From Pseudomonas ceruminis (GTDB taxonomy: Bacteria > Pseudomonadota > Gammaproteobacteria > Pseudomonadales > Pseudomonadaceae): DNA of 64,000 nucleotides. Within the stretch, counting starts at the first letter, position 1. Every line of letters begins with the position of its first letter. Positions 40,009 to 47,474 of this stretch are shown here, piece after piece. The stretch spans positions 142,089 through 206,088 of the forward strand of contig NZ_BQHW01000008.1 of the NCBI RefSeq assembly GCF_021602025.1. The letters run 5' to 3'. Position numbers and translations under genes: made by a program. The notes beneath the pieces were generated by a model. That model saw only the letters and a program-made list of their open reading frames with translations. It was not told the origin of the DNA and ran no database searches.

Positions 40009-40317
40009 ATGGAAAAGCTACAGCTCGACGTTGAGGTTGAGGGCGCCGCTGACTTCCTGCGCCCTCTGGGCGAAACGCTCAAGTCACTTGAACAGTTTCC
40101 CGAGCTGCCGCTCCAGGTCTTTCGTGACCTTGTCACCCACAGCCTTCATGAGCTTTCCGTAAGTCTCGACAGCGCCGCACTTGCCGCAGGTGACCTTCGA
40201 GTTGTTGTTCGGCCTAGCCGGAACCTCGAACTTGTCACTGCCGCACTTGGCGCACTTGAGGGTTACCTTCATCGTTTTTCGCTCCGTGAAACGTCTTGTG
40301 TGGAAACTCGACGATAG
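40009..40317 (+). CDS. Sense member of antisense gene pair 2
   Basis: GGAGG precedes the ATG at 40009. The 102-residue product starts MEKLQLDVEVEGAADFLRPL and continues TLKSLEQFPELPLQVFRDLV, similar to the protein of 33140-33439. From residue 26 a zinc-ribbon gene covers the other strand, again in the same codon register as pair 1. Function is unknown. Confidence 0.6.
   Translation: MEKLQLDVEVEGAADFLRPLGETLKSLEQFPELPLQVFRDLVTHSLHELSVSLDSAALAAGDLRVVVRPSRNLELVTAALGALEGYLHRFSLRETSCVETRR
40084..40272 (-). CDS. Antisense zinc-ribbon protein, pair 2
   Basis: The 62-residue product begins MKVTLKCAKCGSDKFEVPAR, has KVTCGKCGAVE as the second knuckle and ends DKVTKDLERQLGKLFK. It is shorter than, but clearly related to, the antisense protein of 33203-33445. 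GGAG precedes the ATG at 40272 by nine bases. It faces against late transcription. Confidence 0.68.
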   Translation of the reverse strand: MKVTLKCAKCGSDKFEVPARPNNNSKVTCGKCGAVETYGKLMKAVGDKVTKDLERQLGKLFK

Positions 40318-40389
40318 CACGGGGCCATCTTTTCACGTATCCAAGGGCTCGCCAGTTCGACGGGTCATTTTGTTTCTGGAGCACCACCT

Positions 40390-40464
40390 ATGGCCGAGCC
40401 AAGTACCGGCGCCCTCGCAGTGACCGGCGTACTTGCCAGCGTCGGCCTGGGTGCCCCGGCATAG
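40390..40464 (+). pseudogene. Truncated holin-like gene start
   Basis: GGAG precedes an ATG encoding MAEPSTGALAVTGVLASVGL, then GAPA and a stop. This looks like the first 20 residues of small phage holins, cut after the first half of a membrane helix. The stop TAG abuts the stop of the leftward gene at 40465 (TAGCTA). The sequence beyond the two leftward genes shows no remainder of a holin. Confidence 0.5.
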
Positions 40465-40692
40465 CTAATCATCCCCCTCAATGCGTACATCCGAGATACC
40501 CAAATCTGCGACCGCAATGCGGAGATCATCATGTGATAAGCGGCACGGCGCGCGCGCCTCAGACAAGGGGTCAGCGGGGGCATGCAGACGGAGGAGAGCG
40601 GTCAGCACATTGTCTTCGTTCGGCGTGCTAGACCAATCGCATATCCAGAATCTGGTATGGCCTTTGAGGTTGTAGTCGATGCGGTATTTCAT
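40465..40692 (-). CDS. Small protein, second of a leftward cassette
   Basis: The 75-residue product begins MKYRIDYNLKGHTRFWICDW and ends GISDVRIEGDD. It has the same start pattern (Tyr-x-x-x-Tyr-x-Leu-x-Gly) and end pattern (G-I-S/T-D-V) as the gene upstream, so the two are probably distant copies. The ATG overlaps the upstream stop (ATGA). Confidence 0.6.
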   Translation of the reverse strand: MKYRIDYNLKGHTRFWICDWSSTPNEDNVLTALLRLHAPADPLSEARAPCRLSHDDLRIAVADLGISDVRIEGDD

Positions 40693-40922
40693 AGGTTGCC
40701 GGACCTCCGCCATTGGACGTCAGTTATGCCGAAGCGCTCAGCAGCAGGCCGAGAGACTTTTCTGATATCCGAAGCAGTGAACTTAGGGATGACTCCAACG
40801 CCGGCTTCGCAGGCAGCCCAGTGCCAGGCCTCAGCGTTATCCATCCTCTCGGCGCGGACGATGAATTCGCGAGCTTCTCCATGGAGGTGATAAGCGACCA
40901 CATAGATGTTACTGACGGGCAT
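40689..40922 (-). CDS. DUF6555-like small protein, first of a leftward cassette
   Basis: AAGGA precedes the ATG. The 77-residue product reads MPVSNIYVVAYHLHGEAREF, then MDNAEAWHWAACEAGVGVIP and KVSRPAAERFGITDVQW. I associate this pattern with the pseudomonad family DUF6555, of unknown function; this is from memory and should be searched. It runs against the late operon inside an apparent holin interruption. Confidence 0.65.
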   Translation of the reverse strand: MPVSNIYVVAYHLHGEAREFIVRAERMDNAEAWHWAACEAGVGVIPKFTASDIRKVSRPAAERFGITDVQWRRSGNL

Positions 40923-41043
40923 TTACTAGTTCCTTCTAGCGAAGCCAGATCGGCCAACATTCCTTTTAACCCCTAGGGATTCCGGGGGCAAGCATCCGGC
41001 CGGTTTAACGCCGGAGCACAATTCTCACGTACGGAGCAAGCAA

Positions 41044-41415
41044 ATGGACCCGACCGACCTGGGCCCAGGCACAGCCACCTGGCTGGGCGGTAGTGGCATC
41101 GTTGTCACGGGCGCATTGCTATGGGTGCGCCGCTTCCTGTCCAAGGACGCTGCTGATCGCGCTATGGACAATGCCGATATCGGCACTGTCCGCCGGCTTA
41201 ATGAACTGCTCGATTCCGAGCGAGAGGCCCGAAAGCTGGCCGAGGCCCGCGCCGATCAGTTCGCCAAGGAGCGCAACGAGTTGGCAGCAGCAGTTGGACG
41301 GATGGAAGGAAAGATTGAAGCGCTCACGTGTCAGGTGGGCCAGCTCACTGAGAAGGTGACCACGCAGAGCGCAGAGATCTCCAGGCTGCGTGCACAGCTT
41401 GGAGGTACAGCCTGA
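41044..41415 (+). CDS. Holin-like membrane protein with coiled coil
   Basis: One N-terminal membrane helix (TWLGGSGIVVTGALLWVRRF) is followed by about 85 residues of coiled coil (LLDSEREARKLAEARADQFA). It sits in the expected lysis region. It may be a holin, an antiholin or a spanin part; the topology fits a pinholin or i-spanin. The next gene overlaps it by one base. Confidence 0.55.
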   Translation: MDPTDLGPGTATWLGGSGIVVTGALLWVRRFLSKDAADRAMDNADIGTVRRLNELLDSEREARKLAEARADQFAKERNELAAAVGRMEGKIEALTCQVGQLTEKVTTQSAEISRLRAQLGGTA

Positions 41416-41732
41416 TGGACAAATGCGCTTTGGAATTCATCGCTCGACGCTGGTGGCGACGGGCAGAGGTGTGGGTCATCGCTGTGGTGCTCATTGCAGG
41501 CGGTGCAGTTCTGGGTTGGCAGTCTGCTTATTGGTCGATGGCCAGCACTCAGTCGCACCAGGTCGACGAGATCCGGAAGGCCTACGACGCCGCAATGGCT
41601 GAACGTGACAAGCGTCTGGACGAGCTGACCAGAAAGGCCGAGAGCGCCGCGACCAAGGCGTCGAAGGCAGCCACTACCGCGACCCAGGCAGCCGACAAGG
41701 CTGATGAGGCGCTGAACCGGGTATCGCAGTAG
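41415..41732 (+). CDS. Spanin-like membrane protein
   Basis: A basic N terminus (MDKCALEFIARRWWRRAEVW), one membrane helix and a long Ala/Lys-rich coiled coil ending DKADEALNRVSQ resemble Rz-type inner-membrane spanins. No nested outer-membrane Rz1 lipoprotein was found. The palindromic repeat copy C follows its stop by two bases. Confidence 0.5.
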   Translation: MDKCALEFIARRWWRRAEVWVIAVVLIAGGAVLGWQSAYWSMASTQSHQVDEIRKAYDAAMAERDKRLDELTRKAESAATKASKAATTATQAADKADEALNRVSQ

Positions 41733-41733
41733 C

Positions 41734-41770
41734 CGCGCCACAAATCAGACATGCGCCGTTTCGTGGCGCG
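41734..41770. repeat. 37-bp palindromic repeat, copy C
   Basis: CGCGCCAC (41734-41741) and GTGGCGCG (41763-41770) flank a 21-base spacer beginning AAA and ending TTTC. It is intergenic, directly after a stop codon and before the Acb2-like gene. Confidence 0.85.
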
Positions 41771-41788
41771 ACATCCTGAGGATCCCCC

Positions 41789-42019
41789 ATGGACAACCAG
41801 CACAAGAAGATCACCGGCTACCGCGATCTCACCCAAAGCGAGATCGACGGCATGAACTCGATCAAGGCCCTGGAGGCCGACGCCGGTGAGCTGTTCAAGC
41901 AGATCGGCCAGATCGAAGGCGTCGACCAACGAACCTTGGCCCTGGCCAAGACCAACCTGCAGCAGGGCTTCATGTGGTTTGTGCGCTCGATCGCCAAGCC
42001 GGCCGACCCATTCGCCTGA
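41789..42019 (+). CDS. acb2: Acb2-like anti-CBASS protein
   Basis: The 76-residue protein reads MDNQHKKITGYRDLTQSEID, then GMNSIKALE, and ends with AKTNLQQGFMWFVRSIAKPA. This H-K-I-x-G-Y-R-x-L, M-N-x-I-K and L-Q-x-G-F-M-x-x-V-R pattern is that of Acb2 of Pseudomonas phages. Acb2 is a hexamer that sequesters cyclic di- and trinucleotides and so blocks CBASS immunity. Recognition is from memory of the family. It lies in the late operon after the spanin-like gene. Confidence 0.82.
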   Translation: MDNQHKKITGYRDLTQSEIDGMNSIKALEADAGELFKQIGQIEGVDQRTLALAKTNLQQGFMWFVRSIAKPADPFA

Positions 42020-42027
42020 GAGCAGCC

Positions 42028-42480
42028 ATGACCACCATCGCCTACAAGGATGGCGTGATCGCCTATGACTCTCGCCAAACCCGGGGCGGAGCAATCGTTT
42101 CTGATGATGCTCCGAAGTGCCAGGTGGTTGATGGGGTCAGCTTCTTCCTCGCTGGCGCCGTATGCGATGAGAAGGCACTGATCGCCGCCTACTTCGGTAC
42201 GCCATCGGCGGCGCCTGTCGAGTGTTCAGGTTACGCCGTCGATGGCGGCAGGCTGCTCATGGTCGGCTACGACGACAAGACGGGCATCTGGAAGCAGGAA
42301 CTCGACCCAGCCAACCCTGACGCCATTGGCAGTGGCTCAGCCTATGCCCTGGCTGCAATGGATATGGGTGCAAGCGCAGAGGATGCGGTCAGGGCCGCGA
42401 TGAAGCGGGATATCTACACCGGCGGCAGGGTTCGGACTATGAGGGTTGAACAGCATGGAAAGGCCAGTTCCACCGGCTGA
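42028..42480 (+). CDS. Proteasome-subunit-like Ntn-hydrolase fold protein
   Basis: The product begins MTTIAYKDGVIAYDSRQTRG, with Thr2 as a possible nucleophile, and continues with beta-sandwich strands and DAIGSGSAYALAAMDMGASA, the pattern of 20S proteasome beta and HslV subunits. Phage versions of this fold are known but poorly understood. Eight bases separate it from acb2. Confidence 0.7.
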   Translation: MTTIAYKDGVIAYDSRQTRGGAIVSDDAPKCQVVDGVSFFLAGAVCDEKALIAAYFGTPSAAPVECSGYAVDGGRLLMVGYDDKTGIWKQELDPANPDAIGSGSAYALAAMDMGASAEDAVRAAMKRDIYTGGRVRTMRVEQHGKASSTG

Positions 42481-43078
42481 TCTCCTTGAGCTGACCGAGC
42501 TGTCTATGCTCGGTGCCCGGATTCAGCCGGCCCCCGAGGTTGGCGAATGGGTTCAGGCTGCGATCCTCAGTGAGGGTGGCGAGCTGCACAACCCTGACCA
42601 TGCCCACCTGATCGACGCGCCGCTTCGCTTCCTGTGGGCTTCAGCCTGCTTCGAGAAACAAGGTCGGACGGTAGTTGGCCAGGCCGAGGCGGTGATGTTC
42701 CGCGCTGGCGGATGGCAGAAGGCCCGACAAGAGCAACAGATGATCGATTGGTTCGGTGAGGTGCCGGGCTTCGTCATCACCCTGGCTGCTGATTACTGCT
42801 CACAGTGCTCCGACACCGAGTTCTGCGCCCTCATCGAGCACGAGCTTTACCACATTGCCCAGAAGCTCGATCAGTACGGTGCTCCTAAGTTCACCCAGGA
42901 CGGACTGCCAAGCCTGACGCTCCGCGGACACGATGTGGAGGAATTCGTCGGTGTGGTCCGCCGCTACGGCGCCAGCGAAGACGTTCAGCAGCTGATCGAC
43001 GCTGCAAGCCGGCCGCCTGAGGTGGCCAAGATCAACATTTCGAGGGCCTGTGGAACCTGCCTGCTTAAATCGGCTTGA
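42455..43078 (+). CDS. Putative phage metallopeptidase
   Basis: The 207-residue product contains CALIEHELYHIAQKLDQYGA, an HExxH-type zinc site (HELYH), and downstream VEEFVGVVRRYGA, which may supply the third ligand. The family is known in phages as putative metallopeptidase. It overlaps the proteasome-like gene by 26 bases. The ATG at 42455 is preferred over a TTG three codons earlier. Confidence 0.75.
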   Translation: MERPVPPADLLELTELSMLGARIQPAPEVGEWVQAAILSEGGELHNPDHAHLIDAPLRFLWASACFEKQGRTVVGQAEAVMFRAGGWQKARQEQQMIDWFGEVPGFVITLAADYCSQCSDTEFCALIEHELYHIAQKLDQYGAPKFTQDGLPSLTLRGHDVEEFVGVVRRYGASEDVQQLIDAASRPPEVAKINISRACGTCLLKSA

Positions 43079-43109
43079 TGTTTGACAGGCGCTTGACGGA
43101 AAACAATCT

Positions 43110-43586
43110 ATGGCAGCCCTGAGCAACGAGGTGAAGGCCTTCATCGTTCAGGCGTTGGCCTGTTTCGATACACCGTCTCAGGTGGCAGAGGCCGTCAAAA
43201 ATGAATTTGGCATTGAGATCAGCCGCCAGGCTGTTGAAAGCCACGACCCAACCAAGCGAGCAGCACGCAACCTGGCCAAGCGCTGGGTGACCCTGTTCGA
43301 AGACACCCGCAAGCGTTTCCGCGAAGAGACAGCAGAGATCCCGATCGCCAACCGCGCCTACCGGTTGCGAGCCCTGGGCCGAATTGCTGAGCGCGCCGAG
43401 ACGATGAAGAACCTTCCGCTTGCCATCCAAGTGCTGGAGCAGGCGGCCAAGGAAGTTGGCGACGTATACGTGAATCGCCGCCTGGAACCCGACAAGCCCC
43501 TGGGCTCCCAGGCGGACCAGCAGCACGCCGTTGCTGAGTACAAGCTGGAGCCAGACGAAGGTGTCCCGACTACCCCGTACCTATGA
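43110..43586 (+). CDS. DUF2280-type small terminase-like protein
   Basis: The 158-residue protein begins MAALSNEVKAFIVQALACFD and has FGIEISRQAVESHDPTKRAA, a helix-turn-helix like that of small terminases, then a coiled middle. DUF2280 proteins regularly precede TerL in such phages, and it overlaps TerL by 26 bases. It probably binds the packaging site. Confidence 0.8.
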   Translation: MAALSNEVKAFIVQALACFDTPSQVAEAVKNEFGIEISRQAVESHDPTKRAARNLAKRWVTLFEDTRKRFREETAEIPIANRAYRLRALGRIAERAETMKNLPLAIQVLEQAAKEVGDVYVNRRLEPDKPLGSQADQQHAVAEYKLEPDEGVPTTPYL

Positions 43587-44889
43587 TCCGCCGGTGAAGC
43601 TGACGCCGAAGCAGGCGAACATCTACTGCTGGGGTTTCCAGCCTGAGGCGCGCTTCCGTGATGCGGTGTGCGGGCGACGATTCGGCAAGACCTTCCTCGG
43701 CAAGGCAGAGATGCGCCGCGCGGCCCGGCTGGCTGCGGAGTGGGGCGTGAGCGTCGAGGACGAGATCTGGTATGGGGCGCCAACGTTCAAGCAGGCCAAG
43801 CGGGTGTTCTGGCGCCGGCTGAAGCAGGCCATCCCTGAGGCGTGGCGCGCAGCACGGCCGAACGAGACCGAGTGTTCGATTACTCTCAAGTCCGGCCACA
43901 TCATGCGCGTGGTCGGCCTGGACAACTACGACAACCTGCGGGGCTCGGGCCTGTTCTTCGTCCTGGTGGACGAGTGGGCGGACTGCCCGTGGGCGGCCTG
44001 GGAAGAAGTCCTCCGGCCGATGCTCTCGACCTGCCAGTACACGATCCCCCAGACCGGAGAGTCGCGCAAAGGCGGACATGCGCTGCGGATCGGCACCCCG
44101 AAGGGTTTCAATCACTGCTACGACACTTACCGCGACGGGCAGCCGGGCGGCGAGCCTGACCACAAGAGCTGGCAGTACACCTCGCTGCAGGGCGGCAACG
44201 TCCCGGCCGAGGAACTGGACGCCGCTCGCCGCAAGATGGACCCGCGCACGTTCCGCCAGGAGTACGAGGCAGGGTTCGAGAACTATGCCGGGGTCGTCTA
44301 CTACACATTCGACAGGGCAGAGTGCCGGACCAGCGAGCGCATCAAGCCGGGAGAGGCGATACACATCGGTATGGACTTCAACGTCATGAAGATGGCCGCG
44401 GTTGTGTACGTGGTCCGAGACGGCTTGCCGTTGGCGTTGGATGAGTTCCACTCGGTGCGTGACACGCCCGAGATGATCGAGAAGATCAAGGTGCGTTTCT
44501 CTGGTCACAGCGTCTCTGTTTACCCAGACGCCAGCGGACAGAACACCAGCAGCAAAAACGCCAGCGAATCGGACCTGTCCCTGCTCAAGAAAGCCGGCTT
44601 CACCGTGGTGGTCGACTCACAGAACCCCGGCGTGAAGGACCGTATCAACGCGGTCAACGCCATGTTCCTGAACACCTACGGGGAGCGGCGCATGATGGTC
44701 AACATCGACCAGTGCCCGCAGCTCACTCAGTGCCTGGAGCGGCAGACGTACACCGACAAAGGCGAGCCGGACAAAGACCCCAAGAAGGGGCACGACCACA
44801 TGAACGACGCCGCCGGCTACTTCATCGCCAAGCGGTTCCCGATCAAGACTCAGTCCGCCGGCACCCGCCGCATCGGAGGTTTGGCGTAA
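43561..44889 (+). CDS. terL: Terminase large subunit
   Basis: The 442-residue packaging motor has Walker A in DAVCGRRFGKTFLGKAEMRR, Walker B in LFFVLVDEWADCPW, and nuclease-domain acidic residues in IHIGMDFNVMKMAAVVYVVR and HMNDAAGYFI. The GTG at 43561 is preceded by GGAG and was chosen over an upstream TTG. It translocates DNA into the prohead and cuts it. Confidence 0.93.
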   Translation: MSRLPRTYDPPVKLTPKQANIYCWGFQPEARFRDAVCGRRFGKTFLGKAEMRRAARLAAEWGVSVEDEIWYGAPTFKQAKRVFWRRLKQAIPEAWRAARPNETECSITLKSGHIMRVVGLDNYDNLRGSGLFFVLVDEWADCPWAAWEEVLRPMLSTCQYTIPQTGESRKGGHALRIGTPKGFNHCYDTYRDGQPGGEPDHKSWQYTSLQGGNVPAEELDAARRKMDPRTFRQEYEAGFENYAGVVYYTFDRAECRTSERIKPGEAIHIGMDFNVMKMAAVVYVVRDGLPLALDEFHSVRDTPEMIEKIKVRFSGHSVSVYPDASGQNTSSKNASESDLSLLKKAGFTVVVDSQNPGVKDRINAVNAMFLNTYGERRMMVNIDQCPQLTQCLERQTYTDKGEPDKDPKKGHDHMNDAAGYFIAKRFPIKTQSAGTRRIGGLA

Positions 44890-46322
44890 TGCCTGTTCAA
44901 TCAACCAATCCAGACTACGACGCTCACATCGAAGAGTGGCGGATGATGGACGACGCCCTGGAGGGCGAATGCGCCATCAAGCGCAGCCCGCGCAATTTGC
45001 CGAAGCCAAGCGGTATGGTCGAGGCAGAGAAGCTGGACGGCGCAGGCAATGCCTACCTCTACCGGAACTACACTGACCGCGCTCAGTACGAGCACTGGGT
45101 GCGTGACTCGCTGCGCTCGATGATGGGCTTGGTATCGCGGCTGATACCCGAGGTGAAGCTGCCTGCGGGGCTGAAGGGGCTTGAGGACAACGCCACGGCC
45201 GACGGCTTCGGCCTGACTCAGCTGTTCCTGCGGATCGTGCGCCAGGCAATCTCTCATGGCCGGGTACCGCTGGTGGTCAACATCGATGATGCGGGCCAGC
45301 CGTACTTCGCCACCTACGCGGTGCGCAACGCCATCAACTGGGACACTGCCGATCAAGGCGGCCGCCAGGACCTGGCGTTGTCAGTGTTCCGTGAATTCCG
45401 GCGCAAAGAGCAGGATCGGTACAGCCACGAATGCGAGACGGTCTATCGCGAGTTCTACATGGACGGCACGGTCTGCCGCACTGGCGTGCGCAACGAGGCC
45501 GGAGAGCTGGTAGAGGATGACCGGCCACTGGGTGTCGTCGACGGCAACGCCAACCTAGTACGGGGCCTGGGCTACATCCCGGTCATCTACTGCGGCTCGA
45601 CCGACAACTCACCGGACGTGGACGAGGTCCCGCTGCTGACCATGGCCCGGGCTGCGCTGAAGTCGTACCAGCTCAGTGCCGACTACTTCACCGCACTGCA
45701 CCAGACCAGTCACCCGCAGCCGTGGGTATCAGGTCTAGACGATAGCGTGGAGCTCAGCGTGACCGGGCCGTCTGCGGCCTGGGATCTTGGGCCGAACGGT
45801 AAATGCGGCTACCTAGAGTTCCAGGGCGCTGGCATTCAGGCAGTGCGCACGGCGATGGGCGACCAGAAGAACGCCGCGCTCGAAGCTGGCGCCAAGGTCA
45901 TGGACGTCTCAGGCACCGAATCGGGCGAGGCCCGCAAAACCCGCCAGAACGACCAGCATGCAACGCTGCATAGCATCGTGATGACCGCTGCAGAGGCCAT
46001 CGAGCAGGCCCTGCGGTACGCCGCAGAGTGGACCGGCTTCAACCCCGACGAGGTGGTCTTCACGGTCAAGCCTGAGTTCGTGATCCCTGAGGTCAGCGCC
46101 CAGGTGCTGGCCGAGCTGCAGAAGAGCGTCATGGCAGGCACCATCAGCGCCGAGACGTATTGGCAGTACCTCACCACTGGCAAGCTGCCCGAGCGCCCGT
46201 ACAACGAAGAGGCCGAGCTGATCGGCGACGACCACGACGCGGGCGGCGTCAACCTGGACAAAGACGATGGCGACGAAACCGACGCAGACGGCGGACGAGG
46301 TGCTGCTGGAGCAGGTCAGTAG
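44889..46322 (+). CDS. Portal protein (DUF4055 type)
   Basis: The 477-residue protein follows TerL with a one-base overlap. It has RSMMGLVSRLIPEVKLPAGL and the long helical region with SGTESGEARKTRQNDQHATL, typical of DUF4055 portals, and an acidic tail (DKDDGDETDADGG). The portal is the dodecameric DNA channel at one head vertex. The 3' end overlaps the next gene by 56 bases. Confidence 0.85.
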   Translation: MPVQSTNPDYDAHIEEWRMMDDALEGECAIKRSPRNLPKPSGMVEAEKLDGAGNAYLYRNYTDRAQYEHWVRDSLRSMMGLVSRLIPEVKLPAGLKGLEDNATADGFGLTQLFLRIVRQAISHGRVPLVVNIDDAGQPYFATYAVRNAINWDTADQGGRQDLALSVFREFRRKEQDRYSHECETVYREFYMDGTVCRTGVRNEAGELVEDDRPLGVVDGNANLVRGLGYIPVIYCGSTDNSPDVDEVPLLTMARAALKSYQLSADYFTALHQTSHPQPWVSGLDDSVELSVTGPSAAWDLGPNGKCGYLEFQGAGIQAVRTAMGDQKNAALEAGAKVMDVSGTESGEARKTRQNDQHATLHSIVMTAAEAIEQALRYAAEWTGFNPDEVVFTVKPEFVIPEVSAQVLAELQKSVMAGTISAETYWQYLTTGKLPERPYNEEAELIGDDHDAGGVNLDKDDGDETDADGGRGAAGAGQ

Positions 46323-47361
46323 GCACGCGGTACTGCTGGAGCGGCTCAAAGCTGGCGAGGTCAAGAAGTTCGAAACCTACCTGCGCCGAGCTGACAGCCA
46401 TGTCCGTGACCAGCTCACCCGCAAGGAACTGACCACCTACGGCCGGAGCAGGCTGGAAGAGTTCCTTGGGCGGGTGGGCGGCAAGCTGCTGGAGATCTAC
46501 AAGGCCTTCAGCGACCGGATGCAGTCCGACCTGGTGGACATCGCGCAGTACGAGGCCGCATTCGAGGGCCGGAGCTTGGCCAAGGCGCTGCTGATCGACG
46601 CGATCATGCCGGCGGACTCGCTGCTCAGGGCGGCGATCAACACGCAGCCCCTACAGGTGGCGGGCGTCGACGGTGGCAAGCTACTGAAGTCATTCCTCAG
46701 TGGCTGGGCGCGTGTCGAGTCGGACCGAGCAACCAACGCCATCCGCATGGGCGTCGTCCAAGGCCAGACCAACGCCGAGATCACGCAGGCAATACGTGGC
46801 ACCGCCGCGCAGAACTTCACCGACGGTGTGCTGGCAGTCACGAACCGAAGCGCCCGAGCAGTCGTCCAGACAGCAGTCCAGCATGTGGCCACCACGGCGC
46901 GTATGGAAACGCTCAAGGCCAACGCCGAGGTTGTACCGGGCTATCGGATCGTCGCCACTTTGGACCGGAAGACCAGCGTGCAGTGCCGGAGCCTGGATGG
47001 CCGGGAGTACGAGGTGGGCAAGGGGCCCGTGCCGCCGTTCCACATTCACTGCCGAACCACCATCACGCCGATCACCAGGTTGTCGGCGCTGTTCGGTCAA
47101 GGGGCCACGAGGGCCGCAGTGGGTGCGGATGGCGGCGGGCAGGTCTCGGCAAGTCTCAGCTACTACCAGTGGCTCAAAACGCAGCCGGCGGCCTTCCAAG
47201 ATGCCGCGCTGGGGCCGGTGCGCGGCAAGCTTTTCCGAGATGGGGGGCTGACGGCCGAGCGCTTCGCCGCCCTGCAACTGGACAAGAACTTCAAGCCGCT
47301 GACGCTGGACCAACTCAAGGAGTTGGAGCCGTTGGCGTTTGAGCGGGCCGGCATCAGCTGA
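46267..47361 (+). CDS. Minor head protein (SPP1 gp7 / MuF-like)
   Basis: The 364-residue product has the MuF-like domain: RSARAVVQTAVQHVATTARM, SVQCRSLDGREYEVGKGPVP and PFHIHCRTTITPIT, a Cys/His pattern of the family. It normally binds the portal inside the head. The start lies inside the portal gene. Palindromic repeat copy D follows the stop. Confidence 0.85.
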   Translation: MATKPTQTADEVLLEQVSRHAVLLERLKAGEVKKFETYLRRADSHVRDQLTRKELTTYGRSRLEEFLGRVGGKLLEIYKAFSDRMQSDLVDIAQYEAAFEGRSLAKALLIDAIMPADSLLRAAINTQPLQVAGVDGGKLLKSFLSGWARVESDRATNAIRMGVVQGQTNAEITQAIRGTAAQNFTDGVLAVTNRSARAVVQTAVQHVATTARMETLKANAEVVPGYRIVATLDRKTSVQCRSLDGREYEVGKGPVPPFHIHCRTTITPITRLSALFGQGATRAAVGADGGGQVSASLSYYQWLKTQPAAFQDAALGPVRGKLFRDGGLTAERFAALQLDKNFKPLTLDQLKELEPLAFERAGIS

Positions 47362-47363
47362 TC

Positions 47364-47400
47364 CGCGCCACAAAACGCAGAGCCACGATTTCGTGGCGCG
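47364..47400. repeat. 37-bp palindromic repeat, copy D
   Basis: CGCGCCAC (47364-47371) and GTGGCGCG (47393-47400) flank a 21-base spacer beginning AAAA and ending TTTC. It starts two bases after the minor head stop codon and is followed by a terminator-like hairpin. Confidence 0.85.
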
Positions 47401-47408
47401 ATCTACAG

Positions 47409-47431
47409 GCCTCGCAATTGCGGGGCTTTTT
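47409..47431 (+). terminator. Terminator-like hairpin before the scaffold gene
   Basis: GCCTCGC-AATT-GCGGGGC with five T, between the minor head and scaffold genes. Late transcription must pass it. Confidence 0.65.
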
Positions 47432-47474
47432 CATGCCCGCCAGGCGGGCCAATCAATCCCCAGGGGATAGCCAC

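Noticed and set aside
43570-44508. 312-codon leftward frame under terL
   Set aside because: Antisense shadow of the terminase; no start signal and no protein-like pattern.
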